From assembly GCA_963811905.1 (NCBI GenBank), contig CAWETK010000004.1, positions 117,379 through 181,378 of the forward strand: a stretch of DNA of 64,000 nt, read 5' to 3'. Positions within the stretch are counted from its first letter, which is position 1. Each line of letters starts with the position of its first letter. Positions 29,962 through 38,140 of this stretch are shown here, piece after piece. The DNA is from DATFVA01 sp963811905. Its GTDB lineage: Bacteria; Bacteroidota; Ignavibacteria; Ignavibacteriales; Ignavibacteriaceae. The translations under genes and the position numbers were made by a program. The notes beneath the pieces were generated by a model. That model had not been told where the DNA came from. It did not search any database and worked only from the letters and a program-made list of their open reading frames with translations.

Positions 29962-30741
29962 ATGAATATCTCAACTACAAAAGTCAGCATTACACTCTTC
30001 CTTTTGATTTTTCTTTCTAGTTTTATTTATTCTCAAAGTCTTCAACCCTGGGTTTATGATCAAAACAATATTTATAATAATAATCCGGGAAATGTGGGAA
30101 TTGGTTTAACGAATCCAACAGAAAAACTAACTTTATTAGGCAAAATGAAAATTAAATATAATTATTCTTCATCCGGTGAAGATGTACTTTTGATCGAATC
30201 AAATACCGGAACAGGAATATATCCCATAATTAAAATCGGTTATAGCGGGGGTGCTCCGGGAGGAACGGGATATTTATCGATTGGCAATTGGAATGGTGAT
30301 ACCAAAATAATGTTAAATGGGGCAGGAAGTACTTGGATTAATCCTACAGGAAATGTCGGAATTAGTCCTACTGGAAATGTATTGTTTGCTGGATCGGGAA
30401 ACGTTGGGATAGGAACTTCAAATCCCACTCAAAAACTTTCTGTCAATGGAACTATACAAGCCAAAGAAATAATCATAGAAACGAATTGGTCAGATTTTGT
30501 ATTCAATGAAAATTATAAGCTAATGGATTTAACAGAATTAAAATCATATATAGATAAAAATAAACATTTGCCTGATATACCTTCCGATTTAGAAGTGACG
30601 AATAATGGAATCCAAGTTGGAAAAATCGAATCCAAACTTCTCCAAAAAGTTGAAGAGTTAACATTATATGTCATCAAATTAAATAAAGAAAACCAGGACT
30701 TAAAGAAACAACTTGATGATATGCAAGAAACAAGAAACTAA
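29962..30741 (+). CDS. Secreted tail-fibre-like surface protein with coiled-coil C-terminus
   Basis: A 259-residue exported protein. A signal peptide (FLLIFLSSFIYSQ) is followed by repeated NVGIGxxNPTxKL segments (twice, with NVGI between), as in phage tail-fibre-like and S74-type surface proteins of Bacteroidota. The C-terminal third reads YKLMDLTELKSYIDKNKHLP then a leucine-rich coiled coil. That domain layout usually forms trimeric stalks. AGAGGT precedes the ATG. Base use is visibly more AT-rich than the flanking genes. The role is unknown. The next gene starts 17 bases after its stop. Confidence 0.78.
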   Translation: MNISTTKVSITLFLLIFLSSFIYSQSLQPWVYDQNNIYNNNPGNVGIGLTNPTEKLTLLGKMKIKYNYSSSGEDVLLIESNTGTGIYPIIKIGYSGGAPGGTGYLSIGNWNGDTKIMLNGAGSTWINPTGNVGISPTGNVLFAGSGNVGIGTSNPTQKLSVNGTIQAKEIIIETNWSDFVFNENYKLMDLTELKSYIDKNKHLPDIPSDLEVTNNGIQVGKIESKLLQKVEELTLYVIKLNKENQDLKKQLDDMQETRN

Positions 30742-30757
30742 ACAATTGGGGTTAAAA

Positions 30758-32917
30758 ATGAATAAAATACTAAAAATATTTTTTATGGTTTTATGCGCAG
30801 GTTTTATTATCGAATGTTTCCCACAGATAGAACCTACCATTGAATGGCGTGGTGCAGCTTGGCTAACTAAACGAATGACCCCTTTTTATGATTCGTTATA
30901 TGCTTCTGGGATCGATGCAGATGGATCTGGGGAGGATTGGATATATGGTTTTAATCTAAGTTATGATATAAATGAATATTTCGATGGTTATATCTGTGCT
31001 GGATATAGCTCTTTTCTAAATCATTTTCAAACTGAATTTGTAAATTCATGTTATACAGGTATCCCTAGTCCGAAATGTGAAGAACTAGAAAGTGATGATT
31101 TTATAAGAGGTGTTCCATTTGCGAAAACAATAAAATTTGATGATTCAGGAAATATGTTATGGTACAGATATTATGGGGAAGACAAAGGGATTTTCCAAGG
31201 AATTATACAATCTTCAGATAAAAATTATCTGGCATTCGGAGAATCAAATTGGAAATCTAGTATTGATTACTATTACAAAATAAATAATACCATCGGCGTG
31301 AAGAACTTACCTTGTAATTCCATTAAAGGATCAAACATTTACGTGGCTAAAATTGATCATTCCACTGGAGATCCAATTTGGCAATACACGTATGGGATCT
31401 GGACAGATGGAAATCCTTACACAGAGGCTGTAGCATATGACGCCGTCGAGACAGCAAATGGAGGGTTTATTTTATGCGGATGGTTACCTATTGGTGAGGT
31501 TCCAGGTACCCGAAATAATTTACCATATAGAAGATTATTTATAATGAAAATCAATAACCAAGGAACCCTCCTTTGGATAACATATTTTGGAGTGACACCA
31601 TTTGATAGACGATGTGAAGCCTATTCCATAGCTAGAAATTCTTCAACCAATCAATATGTGATTACTGGTAGAATTGAAAGTTATTTAGATTTTTATACTT
31701 CTGCTGCTTTTGTTGGAAGGTTTGATGAACCTAATGATATTGCACCACCAAATCCAGTATTTACGTTCGTCACAAACACCATAGCAAATTCCCAAAACAG
31801 GGTACTGGCTTACGATGTGTGTTATAATAATAATGGTGACATTCTGGTTCCAATATTATACAATCTTTATGATGGGCTCGGGGGGAGTGCAGAAGGTGAA
31901 GGGAAAGTTTATAAATTTCTATCTAATTTCTCTGAAAAAACCCCACCTTCAGCAATTTATAATGTTGTCGGAGATCTTAAAGCTTATGACTTAAAAATGG
32001 GAATTGAGCCAACTAATGATGGGGGATTCGCAATCGTGACATCTGTCCCATCAACGAATAATCCACGTCTACCTCCAACTGGTTGTGATGATTGGTATGA
32101 TGTTTATGAATGGTGGGAAACAGATGCTTATATAGCAAAGTTTTCCTCTAGTGGGATGAAAGATTGGGAAAAAAGATTCGATTCACATATACCTAGAGCG
32201 CCCGATGCAAATTATAATTATCCTGCCGATGTTAAAAAAGAAGAATGTCTCTATCAAATAAGAGAAAATCCGGATCATAATCTAGTCATTGTAGGAAATA
32301 ATAGTAATAATTTCGATGATGATTATATAGTTAAATTTTCTTCACATACCGATCTCATTTTACATGATATTGTTACTGACAAGGATTGTGGTTCTTTTAT
32401 GGAATATAAAGCTACTAATTCAATAACTGCAGGAGCGAATTTTGTTATTCAACAGATTGGGGGGACTAATTTTGTAGCGGGTAATCGAATTACGTTAAGT
32501 CCAGGTTTTCATGTAAAAAGCGGGAGTACTTTTAAAGCAACAATTTCTAATAATATAATTGAGGATAATGAAATACATCCTGCAAGAATATTATATAAAA
32601 ACATATCTGGTGAGAGGGAAAATGTTGAAGAAAATAATAAAGATGTACCTTCAGTCTATTACCTGGAACAAAATTATCCCAATCCTTTCAATCCAACAAC
32701 AACCATTAGATATGGTGTACCAAAATCTGCAAAGATTACTATTAAGATCTACGATATACTTGGCTCAGAAGTTATGACACTCATTGATAATTTGCAACAT
32801 TCCCCCGGTAAATATGAAAAAGTCTTCAATGCTTCGTACTTGGGAAGTGGTATTTATATTTATAAAATTGTAGCCGGTAGTTATGTGAAGCTTCGTAAAA
32901 TGATTTTGCTAAAGTAA
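30758..32917 (+). CDS. Large secreted surface protein with propeller-like repeats and T9SS sorting tail
   Basis: A 719-residue protein starting at ATG 30758, which gives a normal signal peptide (ILKIFFMVLCAGFIIECF); an in-frame ATG 45 bases upstream lies inside the previous gene. The body holds repeats of the kind KTIKFDDSGNMLWYRYYG, VAKIDHSTGDPIWQYTYG and MKINNQGTLLWITYFG, as in beta-propeller lipoproteins. Then follows a short domain with ITAGANFVIQQ and ITLSPGFHVKSGSTF, common before T9SS tails, and the sorting tail (LEQNYPNPFNPTTT, KIYDILGSEVMTL, final RKMILLK). Like its neighbour it is AT-rich, so the pair may have been acquired together. Confidence 0.82.
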   Translation: MNKILKIFFMVLCAGFIIECFPQIEPTIEWRGAAWLTKRMTPFYDSLYASGIDADGSGEDWIYGFNLSYDINEYFDGYICAGYSSFLNHFQTEFVNSCYTGIPSPKCEELESDDFIRGVPFAKTIKFDDSGNMLWYRYYGEDKGIFQGIIQSSDKNYLAFGESNWKSSIDYYYKINNTIGVKNLPCNSIKGSNIYVAKIDHSTGDPIWQYTYGIWTDGNPYTEAVAYDAVETANGGFILCGWLPIGEVPGTRNNLPYRRLFIMKINNQGTLLWITYFGVTPFDRRCEAYSIARNSSTNQYVITGRIESYLDFYTSAAFVGRFDEPNDIAPPNPVFTFVTNTIANSQNRVLAYDVCYNNNGDILVPILYNLYDGLGGSAEGEGKVYKFLSNFSEKTPPSAIYNVVGDLKAYDLKMGIEPTNDGGFAIVTSVPSTNNPRLPPTGCDDWYDVYEWWETDAYIAKFSSSGMKDWEKRFDSHIPRAPDANYNYPADVKKEECLYQIRENPDHNLVIVGNNSNNFDDDYIVKFSSHTDLILHDIVTDKDCGSFMEYKATNSITAGANFVIQQIGGTNFVAGNRITLSPGFHVKSGSTFKATISNNIIEDNEIHPARILYKNISGERENVEENNKDVPSVYYLEQNYPNPFNPTTTIRYGVPKSAKITIKIYDILGSEVMTLIDNLQHSPGKYEKVFNASYLGSGIYIYKIVAGSYVKLRKMILLK

Positions 32918-32931
32918 TTCGCTCGCAAAAA

Positions 32932-32955
32932 AGGCCGGTTTATCTGGCCTCTTTT
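32932..32955 (+). terminator. Terminator after the T9SS surface protein
   Basis: AGGCC and GGCCT pair across a 9-base loop, preceded by AAAAA and followed by CTTTT. It lies 15 bp after the stop at 32917. Confidence 0.65.
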
Positions 32956-32981
32956 CGATTAAATAAATTTATTGTATCGAT

Positions 32982-33575
32982 TCACTACTGTCCGATTGTT
33001 TAGACTGAGAATAGCTGTATGTCAAGTAAATAAAATACATTACAGAGAATTTTCATTGTTTTCGATTTGAAGTTAATATTGTCGCAACAAATTAATAAAT
33101 TGGAGCGACAAAGTGAATTCAGTCAAACAATATTTGCTCAAATTATGAATCATATACCAAAATATAATTTTGATTGTTACGTAAAGAAATATCGGGGCAA
33201 CTATAATGTTCAATCATTTAGTTGCTGGGAACAATTTCTGGTTATGCACAATTAACCTATCGTGAAAGTTTAAGAGACATTGAAACTTGTTTAAGAGCAA
33301 TGCAATCTAAACTTTATCATATGGGATAAAAAGCAAAGTATCAAAAAGTACCCTGGCAGATGCAAATGAAAAAAGGGATTGGCATATCTATGCTGACTTT
33401 GCTCAAATACTTATTGCTCAAGCAAGAGAGCTATATGCCCCTGAAGAACTTTACACTTTTCTACAGATTTTAAGTATATCAATTTTTGAAAAAAGTCCTA
33501 TTTTACAGCTATATTCTAAAAGCTAGATCGCTCTAACCAATTGAATTTATTTGACTTATAACCGGACAGTAGTGA
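32982..33575 (+). mobile_element. Internally deleted IS4-family (DUF4372-type) insertion sequence with terminal repeats and target duplication
   Basis: Ends are TCACTACTGTCCGATT on the left and AACCGGACAGTAGTGA on the right, forming inverted repeats with one mismatch. They are flanked by direct repeats TATCGAT at 32975-32981 and 33576-33582. Inside, on the + strand in changing frames, are pieces of an IS4-type transposase: MNHIPKYNFDCYVKKYRGNY, QLTYRESLRDIETCLRAM, STLADANEKRDWHIYADF, and the C-terminal FLQILSISIFEKSPI. The central DDE catalytic region is gone; N- and C-terminal parts are fused near TPEELYT/FLQ (about 33455). At 594 bp it is too short to be autonomous. Confidence 0.8.
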
Positions 33576-33607
33576 TATCGATTATCAAATGATACGGCAA
33601 GATCAAT

Positions 33608-35392
33608 CTATGGGAGGACATCCTTTTTATCATCCAGATACTTTACCCAATTTTCACGCGGATATAATGCCGGTGCTGCCATTATTTTACCACCGAAACC
33701 TATATATCTGAAAGTCATCATTTGAATAGGAGTCACATCCACTTTCTCAAGCCTTGATTCGAAAATTTTTACATTTTGTTCAGTACTCAGTTCGGCTAGA
33801 TATTTATTCAACAATTCGTTCCTTTTTCTTCTCAATAATAGATCTTTTGCTGCCTGGATGCTATTTTCAATTTCATTTTGAGTCACATCAGATTCTTTTT
33901 CCAAAATTTTAAAAATTGTATACTTCCCATTCATTACTAAAGGTCCATAAATCGTCCCATTATCAAAACCCGATAAAACGGCACCAATCTCCCCAAGCTG
34001 GGAAGCCTTCAACCATACAGCTCCGGTTGTATCCGGCATTTGTTTTTGCTTATTCAATTTATTTAATATTTCTGCGGCTTCATCCATATTATCAAGTGAG
34101 AAAATTTGTAGCCTCAACCTGATATCTCTTAATACCTCATCCTGATGTGATTTGTAAAATTTGTTTAGCTCAAAATCAGTAATACCGACTGTGTCCATAA
34201 TTCCATTCACGAATTTAAAAGAACGGTAAGCATTAAGAAATGTCCGGGTATTGTAAATTACTTCCGGAACATTTTCCAGGCCCATTTCTTCAGCTTTCTT
34301 TGTCAGGAAATAGTTTTGCACAATGAATTTCATTGCCTTATGAAGGGAAAAAGTGATTTCCCGAACTGAAGTATCGATTGGGGCGAAACCGGCCAGAGAT
34401 AAGTTATCAAAAATATAACCCAGTGATAATTCACCATTACCGAATTTCAGCAATGGTGCCCGCGGATCGAAAGCAAAATTGTCTTTTAAATTAATTAATT
34501 CCCGGCGGCTTAAATAATATCCTCCTTCAAAATTTGCCGGCCGATGTGCGGATAAAATACTTTTTATTTTATACACTAAGGGATTAAATATTCTGTAATT
34601 TACCTTGACCTCAATTCCCTTCATCACGGAAAGGATATAATCCCGCCCTGATATAAAGCTTTTCCTGTACGATATTATATCGTGAACCATCGAATTTTCT
34701 TCGGAAGATACAGAAGAAAATCTGGTATCAGGTTTTTTATCAATAATTCTAAATACAATCCATCCATCAATAGTATTTACCGGCTTTGAGTTATAATTAA
34801 TATCATGATCGAAAAATGCATTTTCGATAGTTTCATCAGATTCCCCATATCCTATCGCAAGGGTATCATGACATAAGTTAAGGCTATCGGCAGTATAATA
34901 TATATATGGGTTGCTCTTTTTATCAATTTTTTGATAAAAATTAATTGCCCAAATACTATCTGGAAAATAAAATGTATCAACTATATAATTGTATTTTGAA
35001 TACCGGATTCCCTTGTCTAAGTCAGCATCCGTTATTTTGATTTTTGACAATATCTCATGCCGGAACAAGGCATCTCTTAAAAAAAGGGCTTTGACTTCTT
35101 CTTTTAAGTAATTTTCATTTATGTCGTCAGGCGAAGAAATTTGCGACTGAATTGAAAGCAACTTTTCAGCCACTAATGAATATAAAAATTTTTTCTTTGT
35201 TTCAGCTAGGTTATCATTTAATCCTTTACCGGGATAGACAGTTAATTCAAAACGGGTAATAAACTCATCACTCATAATTGGTTCCCCATTCACAAGTGCG
35301 AGAGTATCAGTCTGAGCAAAGGAAAGATGACTAACAAAACAGGAGAAGATCAAAAATAAGAGTACGAAGTAAAAAAACTTTATGATATTCAT
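33608..35392 (-). CDS. SurA/PpiD-like periplasmic peptidyl-prolyl isomerase / chaperone
   Basis: A 594-residue exported protein. A signal peptide (FYFVLLFLIFSCFVSHLSFA) is followed by the SurA-type opening LALVNGEPIMSDEFITRFE and a helical N-domain. Then come two parvulin-like regions; the second includes LNKFYKSHQDEVLRDIRLRL and AEILNKLNKQKQM ... GTIYGPLVMNGKYTIFKILE. It probably folds outer-membrane or secreted proteins. The C-terminal motif FRYIGFGGKIMAAP is shared with the remnant at 29546-29650. A terminator lies between this gene and the cargo gene upstream, so it has its own promoter in the 35393-35480 spacer. Confidence 0.75.
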   Translation of the reverse strand: MNIIKFFYFVLLFLIFSCFVSHLSFAQTDTLALVNGEPIMSDEFITRFELTVYPGKGLNDNLAETKKKFLYSLVAEKLLSIQSQISSPDDINENYLKEEVKALFLRDALFRHEILSKIKITDADLDKGIRYSKYNYIVDTFYFPDSIWAINFYQKIDKKSNPYIYYTADSLNLCHDTLAIGYGESDETIENAFFDHDINYNSKPVNTIDGWIVFRIIDKKPDTRFSSVSSEENSMVHDIISYRKSFISGRDYILSVMKGIEVKVNYRIFNPLVYKIKSILSAHRPANFEGGYYLSRRELINLKDNFAFDPRAPLLKFGNGELSLGYIFDNLSLAGFAPIDTSVREITFSLHKAMKFIVQNYFLTKKAEEMGLENVPEVIYNTRTFLNAYRSFKFVNGIMDTVGITDFELNKFYKSHQDEVLRDIRLRLQIFSLDNMDEAAEILNKLNKQKQMPDTTGAVWLKASQLGEIGAVLSGFDNGTIYGPLVMNGKYTIFKILEKESDVTQNEIENSIQAAKDLLLRRKRNELLNKYLAELSTEQNVKIFESRLEKVDVTPIQMMTFRYIGFGGKIMAAPALYPRENWVKYLDDKKDVLP

Positions 35393-35482
35393 GCGGAACT
35401 TCCAATATTACAACTCTCAAAATAATCACAATTCAGATTCTGTTCAATTCATTTTAATAAGTTCGGTGATTCAACGAATGAA

Positions 35483-35510
35483 AAAGGGTCGTATTTTTCA
35501 ACGACCCTTT
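35483..35510 (-). terminator. Rho-independent terminator after the carbohydrate-binding cargo gene
   Basis: AAAGGGTCGT and ACGACCCTTT form a perfect 10-bp stem with an 8-base loop, followed on the minus strand by TTT. It ends the transcript coming from 37014. Confidence 0.85.
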
Positions 35511-35532
35511 CAAATGAGTTTACGGGGTGAGT

Positions 35533-37014
35533 TTACTTCATTAGTAACATTTTTTTACTAAGACTTGTACTTCCTGCTTCCAGGCGATAAATATAAACAC
35601 CGCTTGCTAATTTTGAAGCATCAAAGGTAGCATTATATTTTCCGGAATTCTGATATCCCTTAAATATTGTCGTTACCTCCTGTCCCAGAATGTTGTAAAC
35701 CTTAAGTGTAACCAAACTACTCTTCGGTATGGTATAAGTTATTCGAGTCGTTGGATTGAAAGGATTAGGATAATTCTGGCCCATAGTATATGCTTCCGGA
35801 ATATTATTAGAAGGGATCTCTTCAATACCTGTAGCCTGATCACCGTACATATTAAATCTATAGACGGTTCCGCCGGCAATTATTAGACTCAGAAAATGAT
35901 TTTGGCTGAAACCTGCCTCATTATCCAGATAGCTGGCACCGGAATTTAAAGTATCGACTCCATCAAATATTGCCCCATATTTGAACTCAACAGTAGCGGG
36001 GGTACCAACAGGAAAATCCACTGAAGCAGAAAATATTTTATCGCCAGCAGTTGAATCTGTATGAGTTCCGTCATCATACATCTTAATTAAAGTGCTTGCG
36101 GTATCTGCGAATACCCAGTTAGACGGCCATTGCAATGGAAGTGCACTGCCACCCAGCCATACGCTTTCCAGACCAGTGATCAAGGTGTTATGGAATCTTT
36201 CATGAGCATCATTCATATCAACTCTGAATAATACTGTATTGATTCCTGTGGTTGGTGTAGCAACATGAACCACCGGGACAACCGGATCTAAGGTAGTATC
36301 AGCGTAAGGAAAAGTAAGGATTCTGTTATCGATGCTTTCCCAACCGCCATTGGTAAAACTGTTTGCAGGATCACAATGGAGTTTCCATTGAACCGTACTT
36401 CCCGGGACTCCTGTGAAAGAAAGAGTAACAGTAAAGATTTCTGGATTTATCAGATCCTGCCCCATTAGTACACCAGGGCCCCAATCCAGAGGATAAGTAT
36501 CACCCCTGACTTCTATAGAATCTGAACCAGGAACGAATCCTTCATTCAGCAGATTCGTCATATCCGCCTGAAATGTTATGTTAACTGTTACCCCAAGAGT
36601 TGACACATTATTAAAATAAACCGCAGGGATGGTCTGGTTTGGATCAGCAGTTATATCATATGTCCTGTTATCAACGCTTTCCCACGTGTCGGTACCATTA
36701 TGGGTCTTCACATATTTATATTGTATAGTATGTGAAGCAGCTGTATCCGGGAAACTGACAGTAATTTCATAAATCGAGTCATTTGAAACCGAAGGCGTCA
36801 TTAAGAACATATATCCGCCCCAGTCGGCAGTATCACCTGCCATTACCTGAAAATCACCACGTACGACAACAGAGTCGGTAGCGGGATCGAAAGTGCCTAA
36901 TTGCATTTGAATACCCATATTCACCTGAAATTTGACATTTAAGGCTGCAAAGGCATTACTGGTATAACCATACAATAGTATGAGTATTGAAATGGTTAGT
37001 AACCTTTTAATCAT
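35533..37014 (-). CDS. Secreted protein with three starch-binding-like (CBM20-type) modules and T9SS sorting tail
   Basis: A 493-residue protein, ATG after AGGAGAGCTCT. A signal peptide is followed by three similar beta-sandwich modules, each starting like VxFxVxM and containing a VVVRG or VEVRGD/VWLGG core and a WESVDNR or WESIDNR strand: about residues 25-130, 140-250 and 255-385. This layout resembles CBM20/starch-binding-fold modules, with no catalytic domain. The last 80 residues are the T9SS tail (MGQNYPNPFNPTTR, VYNILGQEVTTI, final KKMLLMK). It probably sits on the surface as a glycan-binding cargo. It lies 111 bp downstream of the PorV-like gene on the same strand. Confidence 0.78.
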   Translation of the reverse strand: MIKRLLTISILILLYGYTSNAFAALNVKFQVNMGIQMQLGTFDPATDSVVVRGDFQVMAGDTADWGGYMFLMTPSVSNDSIYEITVSFPDTAASHTIQYKYVKTHNGTDTWESVDNRTYDITADPNQTIPAVYFNNVSTLGVTVNITFQADMTNLLNEGFVPGSDSIEVRGDTYPLDWGPGVLMGQDLINPEIFTVTLSFTGVPGSTVQWKLHCDPANSFTNGGWESIDNRILTFPYADTTLDPVVPVVHVATPTTGINTVLFRVDMNDAHERFHNTLITGLESVWLGGSALPLQWPSNWVFADTASTLIKMYDDGTHTDSTAGDKIFSASVDFPVGTPATVEFKYGAIFDGVDTLNSGASYLDNEAGFSQNHFLSLIIAGGTVYRFNMYGDQATGIEEIPSNNIPEAYTMGQNYPNPFNPTTRITYTIPKSSLVTLKVYNILGQEVTTIFKGYQNSGKYNATFDASKLASGVYIYRLEAGSTSLSKKMLLMK

Positions 37015-37125
37015 AGAGCTCTCCTTTCTGAATGTAACAATGAAATAATACTTTAGAACACGAATTTTAACATATCAAAATAAACAGCAATTATATTGAT
37101 AAACTCCACAAAAATTCTTACACTC

Positions 37126-38130
37126 TTAAAATTTCACAGATACTGCGAATTTCTGGATCTCATTAAGTATTCCATAATTCTCATAAGCATAGTCCAATTT
37201 AAAAGTGAGATTTGCAATGATTTCATATGCAAGACCAAAACCCAATGTCAACCCTTCCTCACTATCAGGAATTCCCAATGATTTATATCCAACTCTTGCA
37301 AAAATCATTTCATTCCATTCGTACTGACCTCCCACATTTACACTTTGAGCATTATCATTTGGGTGCAATGCATCAACCGCCAGCGTTACTGTATTATCTT
37401 CGGATTTAATAACATCCATAGAAAGTCCTATGCGGAATAAAAGCGGTAATGGATATGTCGCCGTATAATATTCTGCCGGTATCTTACTATTATTGCCTGC
37501 TATTGACTGGTTTGGATCATGAGTTATATAAAGATCTTCACCTGCCATTCTCATATCGGTACCAAAATTTGAAATATCCATACCAATCTTCAAGTCATTG
37601 AAGGGGGTAATATACAGCAGCCCTGCATCCAGGGCCCATCCTGTAGCGGATTCATGCCAGATCTGCTGAAGAACCATTTTTGCCGTACCAGCAATTGAAA
37701 AACGATCAGTCAAATTTCTGGAATAACTTAAGCCAAGTGATAAATCTTTAGCTGACCATGTCTCTCCGGTACCATCCGGAAGTTCAATAGTAGTAACCAT
37801 GTCGCTTCCATAATCCAGGTAGGTAACACTTATCCCTATGGCATTTTCATCATCTAATGCTATAACGCCGGCAAAATAATTATAGCTAGTCCCAATCAGG
37901 TAATTTGTATGTTCAAATAAAAATTCATTCCGGCCGTTTCGCGATATTCCCGATGGATTCCAATACAAAGCAGATGCATCATTGGCTACTGCCACAAAGG
38001 CTCCCCCCATTCCTATTGCAGTAGGACCCGCACCGATTCCCAGAAACGGTGCAGCTGTGGTTCCGACTTTATCCTGCCCGTTAAGGATTCCTATCATAAA
38101 AAGAGACAGAATTAGTATAAATTTCTTCAT
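37126..38130 (-). CDS. PorV/PorQ-family outer-membrane beta-barrel protein
   Basis: A 334-residue protein with signal peptide (FILILSLFMIGILNGQ). The N-terminal stretch FLGIGAGPTAIGMGGAFVAV then DASALYWNPSGI is typical of PorV/PorQ and FadL-like barrels in this phylum. The rest alternates beta strands to a C-terminal aromatic (VSVKF). In T9SS, PorV delivers cargo to the sortase; other members are general barrels. AGAGG precedes the ATG. It starts 10 bp after the 1210-residue gene, so the two are co-transcribed with the TonB receptor. Confidence 0.85.
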   Translation of the reverse strand: MKKFILILSLFMIGILNGQDKVGTTAAPFLGIGAGPTAIGMGGAFVAVANDASALYWNPSGISRNGRNEFLFEHTNYLIGTSYNYFAGVIALDDENAIGISVTYLDYGSDMVTTIELPDGTGETWSAKDLSLGLSYSRNLTDRFSIAGTAKMVLQQIWHESATGWALDAGLLYITPFNDLKIGMDISNFGTDMRMAGEDLYITHDPNQSIAGNNSKIPAEYYTATYPLPLLFRIGLSMDVIKSEDNTVTLAVDALHPNDNAQSVNVGGQYEWNEMIFARVGYKSLGIPDSEEGLTLGFGLAYEIIANLTFKLDYAYENYGILNEIQKFAVSVKF

Positions 38131-38140
38131 ATATAACCTC

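Noticed and set aside
33067..33255. Independent 62-residue gene
   Set aside because: It is the N-terminal fragment of the IS4-type transposase within the deleted element.
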